From: Platycnemis pennipes
Taxonomy: Eukaryota > Arthropoda > Insecta > Odonata > Platycnemididae
Length of the DNA: 64,000 nt
Assembly (NCBI GenBank): GCA_933228895.1
Contig: OW121846.1
Location: 113,587,336-113,651,335, forward strand
Direction: 5' to 3'
Positions 41,201 through 44,017 of this stretch are shown here, piece after piece. A program made the position numbers and the translations under genes. Under the pieces are notes generated by a model. It worked only from the letters and a program-made list of their open reading frames with translations. It made no database searches and was not told the DNA's origin. Each line of letters opens with the position of its first letter. Position 1 is the stretch's first letter.

Positions 41201-44017
41201 TTTTTCAGGAAACTGTGTGAGGGTATTCAGTTTGAGTTGATTTTGTTCCCATACACCAATTTTTATCAAAATCTGAGACCCTAAGGGACAAACGTTTGTT
41301 GAATTGAGGTGGAATGACCCATATGTGAGAATGTAAGTTTTTTACAATTGATTATGCATCTGTCCAGAACAAAACATCATTTAGAATGAATGTGCAACAA
41401 ACTAAGTATGCACTAAGCGAACTCGTATTTTCTCTGATTTCCATGGCTGTTTGCGACGGAAGAAGGGAAGGGCAATACTTGCGAAGAGGATATCCTTCCT
41501 CTATGACCACATTGAAATACTCAGGACGGTAAATGAAATCTGATTGAAAAAGGATCTGATGCTTTCCTGGCATATGCTGGTAGTGAAGGCTGCTCGGGTG
41601 CTCCACCGAGTAATCTCCTCCTTGGCTGCCGACGTTTCGGGGTACGAGTCGTACTCCATCATCAGGGCTGAATGTCGTGATTCGGAAAGTGGCCGCCTTA
41701 TGTAGTGGTGTCGGGGTCTCAAGTTCCCTCTGATTGGTCCTTGGTTTTAGCCAATCGGATGCTTCGTAGGATAGGTCGCCAGGTGTTGCTAAGGGAGTAG
41801 CCGCCGTCTCTATTGATGCTATTCTCCGCAAGCCGGATCTCTATGGCCTCCTTCGTAATCCTTTCCCAGTATTTCTTTTCTCGAGAGACAATCTTCACCT
41901 CGTCCCAATGGATAGCATGGTTTTTGTTGATGCTATGTTCGGCCACCGCAGATTTTTCAGGTTGACATAGCCTGAAATGCCTTTTATGCTCTTTGATTCT
42001 CGTGGCAATTGTCCTACCAGTTTCCCCCAAGTAAATATCTCCGTATTCACAGGGAATCTGGTATATACCGTGAGTCACGAGGCCACAGGGATCCTTCGCT
42101 CTAACTAATTGGTCCCTTAGCTTGGTGCATGGCCGGAAGAAGGATTCGATTCCATGTCTCTTCAAAATTCTGGATATTTTGCCGGAAACTGTAGACACGT
42201 ATGGTATTCCGGCCCTTGCCACCGGGTCCTGGCGTTCTTTATCCTCCTGGGCGCCTTCTCGAACGCTGAAGGCCCTTTTAAGGGCCCAAGATATCTCCTC
42301 CTTGTTGTAGCCATTCCGGCGGAAGGTTTTTTTGAGATGATTAATCTCCTGCGCTCGGCTCTCCGAGTCTGGTATGGCCCTCGCTCGGTGGAATAGCGTG
42401 GACAAAACCGATCTTCTTTGGGAGGGAGGATGATGATTGCGTCCATTCAGGTAAAGGTCGGTGTGCGTCGGTTTTCGGTAGACGCTGTGTCCAAGTCTAC
42501 CGTCTTTCTGGCGGTGGATCAGGATGTCGAGGAAAGGTATCCGGTTGTTTTTCTCTATCTCCATGGTGAAGAGAATATTGGGGTGCTGGCTGTTCATATG
42601 GTCCAGGAAATGCTTTAGTTCGTCCGCTCCATGTGGCCAAATGATGAAGGTATCGTCCACATAGCGGAAAAAACACTTCGGTCCAAGTGGAGCCGAAGAA
42701 AGTGCTTTTTCCTCAAAGTATTCCATGTAGAAGTTCGCGATCACCGGAGACAGCGGAGATCCCATGGCGACTCCATCTCGTCGCTCAAAAAACTGACCGT
42801 CGCAGTTAAAGTAGGTGGATGTCAAAACGTGGTGAAATAGATTCACCACGGCAGCCATGGAGGAGATTACCCGGTGGAGCACCCGAGCACCCTTCACTAC
42901 CTGAAATCTGATTCTTTGAATGATAACTATTGTCAGCAGGAATAATTAGGCTGTGGAGTTAGGTTTGGTAATCAGTCTGTAATGTGTATGGAGAAAAAAG
43001 CTTTCTTGTGTGATATCCATGACCATATTTACTGCTCGAATGCCAAAGCATCTCCTCCGATGCCTGTCAAAACATTTTTGGGAGCACACGTGCAGTAAAT
43101 GATTTCTGTATCTAATATACCCCTAATGGATTTATGTTTTTTGAAGGTTTTTTTACGTTTTTTTGACTCGTTGGTAACACTGGACTTGTGGCAACAAAGC
43201 CAAATGCATTTTTAGTCATATTGGTGCCATATTTTACGTACTGCTTAGCTTATGATTATAGTCATCCTTAGTATTTTAGCATTGAAAAGACTAAGTATTG
43301 TCGTCTAAGAAATTCACATTTCACGCATAATGTGTGTGCCAATGATGGTAGATTAGCACCCTTACTTGGGCAAGGAGTGTCTGAAAAATGTTGCTATGAT
43401 ATATCATTATTCATAAAAACGAGTAAATTTTTCACGCTAGGACCACGACCCAATGTTTGTAATTTCAAAACTTCTTTATTTAATGATTTCGAGGACTTTA
43501 ACATGCATTTAGTTACCCTTTTGGTTGAGACAGAAGATTTTGCTTCGTAAAATCACAAAATCGTAATTTCAAGGATCGTAATTTTGAGTTTCTACTGTAT
43601 TACTGTCAAATTAACTGAATATGAGATTGCTAGTAAGGTGATCTGAGGTATGTGCACAGCCCAAAATACAAATTCCATGCCATAAGAGGGAATGGGCACC
43701 CCGTTAGTGCTGATGATGAGTGTTTATCTGCCTTATCCTATTCCTATTGGGGAATTGGTAGAATCATTACCCTAGAGAAATAAGCTAATTTTTCCTTTTA
43801 TTATGGTCATCAGCTTGAATTGCTTTTAAGTGTTTTTTTTTAAATTTTAATGATAGAATTTGATGCCATCTATAACTTTTATTATGTCTTTAACTCCTTG
43901 TTTTCAATATGCATTGTTATATTCTATTTGAACCTTATTTTAGGAAAATATATCTGTGATGGAGACCCAGACCCAAAATACAGGTATGCTGCTCCACCAG
44001 CGGTCTCAGACTGTTAA
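2087..44017 (+). CDS. FCHo: FCHo/Syp1 endocytic adaptor (F-BAR domain only protein), 3' part of gene, 11 exons
   Basis: Exons 2087-2226, 2336-2469, 5307-5380, 8923-9122, 14401-14528, 16424-16629, 19072-19227, 19309-19441, 30016-30218, 35717-35946 and 43944-44017 sum to 1,678 bases and stay in frame to a TAA at 44015-44017, giving 558 residues. Residues 1-271 are the disordered linker; residues about 272-558 are a full muHD with hallmark strings such as [21 protein letters not shown] and [14 protein letters not shown]. FCHo proteins bind PI(4,5)P2 membrane through an N-terminal F-BAR, activate AP-2 through the linker, and bind Eps15/intersectin and cargo through the muHD at nascent clathrin pits. 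The F-BAR and start codon are upstream of the window; the first exon here begins on the third base of a codon. All junctions are GT-AG except the GC donor after exon 4. Vertebrate FCHO1/2 have about 800-900 residues, so roughly the C-terminal two thirds is present. Exons assigned by eye without a transcript. Confidence 0.95.
2336..2469 (+). CDS. FCHo: FCHo exon 2 in window (linker)
   Basis: Acceptor cttccag at 2329-2335, donor gtaagt at 2470. A 109-bp intron precedes it. It encodes residues 47-91 with [11 protein letters not shown] and [16 protein letters not shown], matching the conserved (K/R)xHVEIKP and DELxAxxxNLSLSP blocks of FCHO1/2. Phase in 1, phase out 0. Confidence 0.95.
2833..4340. 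repeat. dispersed repeat with pogo-like end, interrupted by a younger insertion
   Basis: Starts TA|CAGTAAAACCCC at 2831. Parts recur in inverted orientation at 17556-17990 and a decayed copy at 50055-50290: the CTAGAAAAAGTGTAAATTG block, the CCCTTGAGTCATCTGAAAA block and GAGCTACCTCGCTGGTC. A LINE-like 3' end (GGCTTGCAGGGTATTATGTA) lies at 3072-3092 and the element at 3724-4186 splits it. No coding sequence seen. Confidence 0.6.
3724..4186. mobile_element. non-autonomous TIR element, CAGGGT family, copy 1
   Basis: Ends are CAGGGTTCATACC and its near inverse GGTACGAACCCTG. Interior carries repeated CAGGGAAAT(T) motifs near both ends. It interrupts a repeat whose uninterrupted form at about 17700 (reverse strand) reads GAAACCCAAAAACCC, so the flanks CCTAAA and CCAAAA fit a 6-bp target duplication. 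No transposase; superfamily not assigned. Confidence 0.7.
4470..4875. repeat. inverted pair of Penelope-type terminal sequences with hammerhead remnants
   Basis: Left arm about 4470-4534 and right arm about 4800-4875 are inverted copies of roughly 65 bp (shared ACAAAATAAACTTTGTA, TCCACATTT, ACCATGG). Inner ends carry decayed hammerhead cores: + strand CTGATGA at 4788-4794 and AAACCATGGTC at 4810-4820 with the core G changed to A; - strand GAAACCATGGTA at 4515-4526. A TTAA MITE (4540-4768) was inserted between them. Confidence 0.6.
4540..4768. mobile_element. piggyBac-like MITE, TTAA target duplication
   Basis: Flanked by TTAA at 4536-4539 and 4769-4772. TIRs CACACTCAATGC and GCGTTGAGTGTG. 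229 bp, AT-rich with no coding capacity. Contains two exact 20-bp palindromes at 4696-4715 and 4735-4754. TTAA duplication and lack of a gene fit a piggyBac-mobilised MITE; other TTAA superfamilies are possible. Confidence 0.75.
5307..5380 (+). CDS. FCHo: FCHo exon 3 in window (basic Ser/Gln linker)
   Basis: Acceptor ctttcag to 5306 and donor gtaagtg from 5381. The 74-base exon encodes residues 92-115, a basic, polar stretch ([21 protein letters not shown]). Little conserved by itself; support comes from strong splice sites and exact phase match (in 0, out 2) with both neighbours. An alternatively used exon cannot be excluded. Confidence 0.85.
5707..7797 (-). mobile_element. P-like DNA transposon with THAP exon, probably internally deleted
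   Basis: Terminal inverted repeats of about 60 bp (CAGAGTCCTCT..GATTG and shared AATAATAAACTATATAGT) bound a 2,091-bp element. Flanks are GATTACTT (5699-5706) and TATTACTT (7798-7805), an 8-bp target duplication with one mismatch. The only recognisable gene part is a THAP-domain exon reading inward from the right end. P elements have 8-bp duplications, an N-terminal THAP DNA-binding domain and about 2.9 kb, so this is best read as a P-superfamily element with its transposase body deleted or decayed. Confidence 0.82.
7500..7651 (-). pseudogene. THAP-domain first exon of P-like transposase
   Basis: ATG at 7651-7649 on the minus strand opens [13 protein letters not shown], followed by [12 protein letters not shown] and FKCAEG; after 152 bases the exon meets a consensus donor GTAAGT (7499-7494). 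The C-x2-4-C start and FRFxRNPERR are THAP zinc-finger hallmarks; the second C and H would lie on the next exon. The usual tryptophan after the NPERR block appears as glycine. I could not find the following exons in the element, so the gene is probably broken. Confidence 0.75.
8477..8516 (-). ncRNA. decayed hammerhead ribozyme (Penelope-type)
   Basis: On the minus strand CTGAAGA (8515-8509) precedes GAAACCCAGGTT (8493-8482), giving core plus a 3-bp stem III and cleavage-site U. Stem II does not pair convincingly, so probably inactive. Confidence 0.45.
8923..9122 (+). CDS. FCHo: FCHo exon 4 in window (Pro/Ser linker, GC donor)
   Basis: Acceptor cctacag ends at 8922. Encodes residues 116-182: [13 protein letters not shown] followed by a Pro/Ser/Thr-rich disordered segment ([20 protein letters not shown]) up to SRYA. 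No GT donor fits the next exon's phase; gcaagt at 9123-9128 is a consensus GC donor and gives phase 1, exactly what exon 5 needs. In FCHo proteins this linker contacts and activates AP-2. Confidence 0.88.
9123..10363. other. FCHo intron 4, unique-looking stretch
   Basis: Begins with the GC donor. No coding sequence, RNA gene or repeat recognised up to the pogo-like end at 10364. Confidence 0.4.
10364..11790. repeat. pogo-like repeat family A, copy 1
   Basis: Begins TA|CAGTGGACTCTTGTTAG at 10362. Segment 11190-11790 matches 25775-26360 in the same orientation (ACTTAAAATTTCTAATGC-like start, TTGAGTTTAG, CACAGGCTTTCCCATGG, GGCTTGTGGGTGCCC, CCTGG(G/C)ACAAATTTGGTTT) and parts match 34155-34973 inverted. 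A foldback SINE sits at 11026-11140. The far end seems truncated. Confidence 0.6.
11026..11140 (+). mobile_element. tRNA-derived SINE with inverted flanks
   Basis: 11045-11117 folds as a tRNA-like head: acceptor GCCTCGG, D-arm GCTTAACTGGTTAAAGC, anticodon stem CCTGG/TCAGG with 7-base loop CCGAAAA, T-arm CCGGGTTCGAATCCTGG. Position 33 is C instead of U and the acceptor has a mismatch, so it is a SINE head, not a working tRNA-Phe. The 3' flank ATGATTTTTTCTCTGTGGAA is the inverse of the 5' flank TTCCACGGAGAAAGAT. Confidence 0.65.
11916..12250. mobile_element. piggyBac-like MITE, copy with one decayed flank
   Basis: Left flank TTAA at 11912-11915. Ends CTCTCTAGTGCCAC and GTGGCACTAAGAGG are inverted repeats. 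Interior segment 12170-12250 is the inverse of 47251-47340 (TATATCAGC, CTTTTGC). Right TTAA is mutated. Confidence 0.6.
12952..13217. mobile_element. foldback (head-to-head) tRNA-SINE pair
   Basis: Arms 12952-13070 and 13098-13217 are inverted copies of about 119 bp at roughly 90 percent identity, with a 27-base spacer. Each arm holds the T-arm/B-box (GGTTCGAGTCC), the ATGATTTTTTCT tail and a CAATTTTCAGCGGGTGACG segment. The spacer is the anticodon arm plus A-box part (GGTAGAGTACCTGGCC on the minus strand). Mirrored open frames in both strands here are artefacts of the palindrome. Confidence 0.75.
13325..13436 (-). repeat. Penelope-type terminal remnant and truncated SINE tail
   Basis: Minus-strand GACGCTATAGCCGTCGAAACTGCGGTT at about 13333-13360 (in pieces GTCGAAAC, GCGGTT) resembles a Penelope hammerhead with mutated core. 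It is followed at 13404-13436 by the SINE tail ATGATTTTTTCTCTGTGGAA. Confidence 0.4.
13450..14400. other. FCHo intron 4, rest
   Basis: No gene or confident element. An (ATT)n run lies at about 14241-14257. Confidence 0.35.
14401..14528 (+). CDS. FCHo: FCHo exon 5 in window (linker)
   Basis: Acceptor gttttcag to 14400, donor gtccgt at 14529 (non-optimal beyond GT). Residues 183-225, with [19 protein letters not shown], then a Ser/Thr-rich run and PRPPSRRGE. The ALPPK and PRPPS strings suit SH3 or endocytic-adaptor binding, which is inference. It follows a 5.3-kb intron full of repeats. Confidence 0.9.
15318..16312 (-). pseudogene. Penelope-like retroelement fragment (RT C-terminus, linker, GIY-YIG start), split by a MITE
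   Basis: Minus strand: [20 protein letters not shown] (to about 16049), one in-frame [11 protein letters not shown] to 16013, then after the [16 protein letters not shown] and [15 protein letters not shown], ending in [19 protein letters not shown]. This is the order in Penelope-like elements: end of RT thumb, linker, then GIY-YIG endonuclease (VYKLKC...VYVGQTGR). Excising the MITE and one duplication copy restores the frame. Purine-rich DNA at 14990-15300 is probably its 3' untranslated part. Confidence 0.82.
15686..16012. mobile_element. hAT-type MITE with perfect 8-bp duplication
   Basis: 327 bp with ends TAGGGATGGGTCGGTTC and GAACCAACTCATCCCTA, flanked on both sides by ATTGTAAG (15678-15685, 16013-16020). 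Subterminal repeats of GGTTCCGGTTCC in both orientations. 8-bp duplication and TAGGGATG ends fit hAT. No open frame. Confidence 0.88.
16424..16629 (+). CDS. FCHo: FCHo exon 6 in window (linker to muHD start)
   Basis: Acceptor cttacag ends at 16423, donor gtaagt at 16630. Residues 226-293: a Ser/Pro linker, then [19 protein letters not shown], the conserved entry into the muHD first strand, followed by [11 protein letters not shown]. Phase in 0, out 2. The [18 protein letters not shown] signature is diagnostic for FCHo. Confidence 0.97.
16630..17555. other. FCHo intron 6, no element recognised
   Basis: AT-rich sequence without a coding region or clear repeat before the dispersed repeat at 17556. 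Confidence 0.35.
17556..17990 (-). repeat. dispersed repeat, inverted copy of 2833-4340
   Basis: Reverse strand matches the repeat at 2833-4340, uninterrupted by the CAGGGT element, including CCCAAAAACCCTTGAGTCAT and GAGCTACCTCGCTGGTC. Ends GTGGTTTTCGTG|TA at 17990, a decayed inverse of CAGTAAAACCCC. Confidence 0.6.
19072..19227 (+). CDS. FCHo: FCHo exon 7 in window (muHD)
   Basis: Acceptor aatttcag to 19071, donor gtatgt at 19228. Residues 294-345, with [28 protein letters not shown] and [11 protein letters not shown], the beta-sandwich core shared by FCHo and AP mu subunits. Phase 2 in and out. Confidence 0.97.
19309..19441 (+). CDS. FCHo: FCHo exon 8 in window (muHD)
   Basis: Separated by a short 81-bp intron; acceptor atttcag to 19308, donor gtaag at 19442. 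Residues 346-390, including [23 protein letters not shown] in pieces SEQNPSAS and [10 protein letters not shown], a strongly conserved muHD block. Phase in 2, out 0. Confidence 0.97.
20035..21945. mobile_element. TIR element, CAGGGT family, copy 2
   Basis: Ends CAGGGTGTCTGTAAACCTGG and, inverted, TAGGGTGTCCACTGCAAAGC; both carry CTGGAAAA and (A/T)GGGAATTT motifs as in the other copies. Flanks CTCATG and CTGATG fit a 6-bp target duplication with one mismatch. 1,911 bp; no convincing transposase. Confidence 0.65.
22223..24145. mobile_element. pogo/Tigger-like element, non-coding, TA duplication
   Basis: TIRs CAGTAGAACCTCG and GAGGTTCTACTG with flanking TA at 22221-22222 and 24146-24147. Subterminal arrays of TTTACGAA in both orientations (22238-22410, 24070-24130). 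TA duplication and CAGTNGAACCTC ends fit the pogo branch of Tc1/mariner. No transposase frame in 1,923 bp. Confidence 0.78.
25756..28070. repeat. pogo-like repeat family A, copy 2, with nested insertion
   Basis: 25775-26360 matches 11190-11790. After the inserted element 26553-27935, family sequence resumes (TTATTTACATGCACTGTGAC) and ends GAGTCCACTG|TA at 28070, the inverse of CAGTGGACTC. The left end was not located. Confidence 0.55.
26553..27935. mobile_element. TIR element, CAGGGT family, copy 3
   Basis: Ends CAGGGTGGCGATTGTCAGGG and, inverted, CAGGGTGGCTACTGATAACC, with GTCAGGGAAA/GTCAGGGAATTT motifs in both subterminal regions. Flanks share ATAAA. 1,383 bp. It interrupts a family-A repeat, which confirms it as an insertion. 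Confidence 0.72.
28570..29095 (+). mobile_element. solo Penelope-type terminal repeat with hammerhead
   Basis: A pyrimidine-rich stretch (28740-28940) leads into a hammerhead at 28999-29040 and an AT tail with AAACAAAGTTTCATTC, resembling the AAACTTTGTATTTCCA blocks beside other hammerhead remnants here. No RT sequence. Penelope-like elements carry hammerheads in their terminal repeats. Left boundary uncertain. Confidence 0.5.
28999..29040 (+). ncRNA. type I hammerhead ribozyme, near-consensus
   Basis: Core CTGAAGA (29003-29009), stem II ATGTA/TACAT (29009-29013, 29016-29020), then TATGAAAC with GAA at 29024-29026, stem III ACC (29027-29029) and GGT (29032-29034), cleavage-site C29035. Stem I CAC (29000-29002) pairs with GTG (29036-29038). 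All invariant core bases are present; stems I and III are short, as in dimer-acting Penelope hammerheads. Confidence 0.65.
30016..30218 (+). CDS. FCHo: FCHo exon 9 in window (muHD)
   Basis: Acceptor gcttcag to 30015, donor gtgtgt at 30219. Residues 391-457: [20 protein letters not shown], then DLKVDYKYN and [16 protein letters not shown]. The YWKC..TDL-VDYKYN pattern marks the muHD subdomain. The preceding 10.6-kb intron is the largest in the window. Phase in 0, out 2. Confidence 0.97.
31020..32027. mobile_element. pogo-like MITE, TA duplication
   Basis: Ends CAGCAGAAGCCTGTTATG and, inverted, CAATGGAAGCTCGGTATAAT, flanked by TA at 31018-31019 and 32028-32029. Subterminal TATAGCGAG repeats on both sides. 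1,008 bp, no transposase. Confidence 0.62.
32394..32462. repeat. 27-bp inverted repeat with hairpin potential
   Basis: Arms GATGACCACAGTTTTGGCTG.. and ..CAGCTGAAACTGTGGTCATC pair with two mismatches around a 15-base loop. The right arm has GAAACTGTGGTC, like the 3' half of a hammerhead, but CTGANGA is absent. Confidence 0.6.
32463..34154. other. FCHo intron 9, no gene recognised
   Basis: AT-rich to 33400; a moderately GC-rich stretch 33440-33900 has short frames on both strands but no recognisable domain. Confidence 0.35.
34155..34973. mobile_element. pogo-like element, family A short copy
   Basis: TA|CAGTGGTCTCTTGTAAGG at 34153; the right end, inverted, reads CAATGAATTATATACTCTTG before TA at 34974. 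Left 120 bp matches the inverse of 27940-28070, right 180 bp the inverse of 10364-10550. Hence this is the one copy with both ends, 819 bp, presumably deleted internally. Confidence 0.62.
35717..35946 (+). CDS. FCHo: FCHo exon 10 in window (muHD)
   Basis: Acceptor catttcag to 35716, donor gtgagt at 35947. Residues 458-534 with [22 protein letters not shown] and [17 protein letters not shown], the last muHD strands. Phase in 2, out 1. Confidence 0.97.
35947..38472. other. FCHo intron 10, 5' part
   Basis: No host exon. CAATAGAAACTCGAAATTAC at 36664 resembles the inverse of the right end at 43577-43597 (pogo-like). A GC-rich stretch lies at 37900-38270 with a 121-codon minus frame lacking any known motif. 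Confidence 0.35.
39081..39266 (-). pseudogene. transposon ORF, unassigned (possible HTH)
   Basis: 61 codons: [19 protein letters not shown], then [18 protein letters not shown] and [11 protein letters not shown]. The LPxSWSVxKIxExFG...ARE pattern reads like a DNA-binding helix-turn-helix. The 3' end of the frame runs into the left TIR, suggesting that the arms include former coding DNA or that the copy is a deletion derivative. Confidence 0.4.
39399..39722 (-). pseudogene. transposon ORF, unassigned (CxxC-containing)
   Basis: 107 codons, starting [16 protein letters not shown], then [18 protein letters not shown] and [14 protein letters not shown] recognise no domain with certainty; the CxxC near the start could belong to a zinc ribbon. 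It lies in the middle of the long-TIR transposon and precedes the 39266-39081 frame on the same strand, so both may be exons of its transposase. Confidence 0.4.
41624..41672 (-). ncRNA. hammerhead ribozyme of the Penelope-like element
   Basis: Minus strand: stem I GCC, CTGATGA (41665-41659), stem II GGAGTAC/GTACCCC with loop GACTC, GAAACGTC (41638-41631) and stem I partner GGC. ACGT after GAA is the minimal loopless stem III typical of Penelope hammerheads that work as dimers; cleavage would follow the C of GTC. Confidence 0.75.
41719..42897 (-). CDS. Penelope-like RT C-terminal half plus GIY-YIG endonuclease
   Basis: 392 codons without a stop. RT palm motifs: [10 protein letters not shown] (residues 42-51) and FFRYVDDTF with catalytic YVDD at 79-82; then [10 protein letters not shown] (120-129) and [12 protein letters not shown] [17 protein letters not shown] (140-156), linker with [34 protein letters not shown] (234-250), then GIY-YIG: GIYQIPC (277-283), DIYLGETGR (287-295), R300, and [12 protein letters not shown] with the metal-binding Glu region (353-364). 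RT and endonuclease copy and insert the element. RT fingers are missing, so this is a 5'-truncated protein; the Met at 42897 lies in the inverted end and is not the natural start. Confidence 0.92.
   Translation of the reverse strand: MKGARVLHRVISSMAAVVNLFHHVLTSTYFNCDGQFFERRDGVAMGSPLSPVIANFYMEYFEEKALSSAPLGPKCFFRYVDDTFIIWPHGADELKHFLDHMNSQHPNILFTMEIEKNNRIPFLDILIHRQKDGRLGHSVYRKPTHTDLYLNGRNHHPPSQRRSVLSTLFHRARAIPDSESRAQEINHLKKTFRRNGYNKEEISWALKRAFSVREGAQEDKERQDPVARAGIPYVSTVSGKISRILKRHGIESFFRPCTKLRDQLVRAKDPCGLVTHGIYQIPCEYGDIYLGETGRTIATRIKEHKRHFRLCQPEKSAVAEHSINKNHAIHWDEVKIVSREKKYWERITKEAIEIRLAENSINRDGGYSLSNTWRPILRSIRLAKTKDQSEGT
42902..43943. other. end of FCHo intron 10
   Basis: TTTCTACTG|TA at 43597 with preceding CGTAATTT repeats is a pogo-like right end (inverse CAGTAGAAACTC). 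It may pair with 36664, making a 6.9-kb region with two nested insertions. No coding sequence. Confidence 0.4.
43944..44017 (+). CDS. FCHo: FCHo last exon with stop
   Basis: Acceptor attttag to 43943. Residues 535-558 read [18 protein letters not shown], then end in AVSDC before TAA at 44015-44017. G-(K/R)-Y is the conserved muHD end. Vertebrate FCHO2 stops a few residues later (..YLADC), so the roughly 15 residues [16 protein letters not shown] look like an invertebrate C-terminal extension. A gtatgct after AG at 43983 looks like a donor but is read through here. Confidence 0.9.

Larger units (their letters stand above)
38473..41320 (-). mobile_element. DNA transposon with about 645-bp TIRs, superfamily unassigned
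   Basis: Left arm 38473-39117 and right arm 40677-41320 are inverted copies, visibly above 90 percent identical, beginning GGGTCATTCCACCTCAATTC. ATAT flanks both ends (38469-38472, 41321-41324), a possible 4-bp duplication. The 1.56-kb centre has short minus-strand frames (40167-39970, 39722-39399, 39266-39081); the last contains [20 protein letters not shown], a helix-turn-helix-like transposase stretch by my reading, and the second MCRQCREL. They look like exons of one broken gene. Confidence 0.8.
41546..42901 (-). mobile_element. Penelope-like retroelement, 5'-truncated, recent
   Basis: Open RT/GIY-YIG frame, a hammerhead, and about 50-bp inverted ends (GGTAGTGAAGG..GCTCGGGTGC at 41579 and its inverse ending 42901). 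The 12-mer TGAAATCTGATT occurs at 41534-41545 and 42902-42913, a perfect target duplication. About 33 bp between the left duplication copy and the inverted end matches the short tail extensions known in Penelope elements. Intact frame and duplication suggest a young insertion. Confidence 0.82.
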
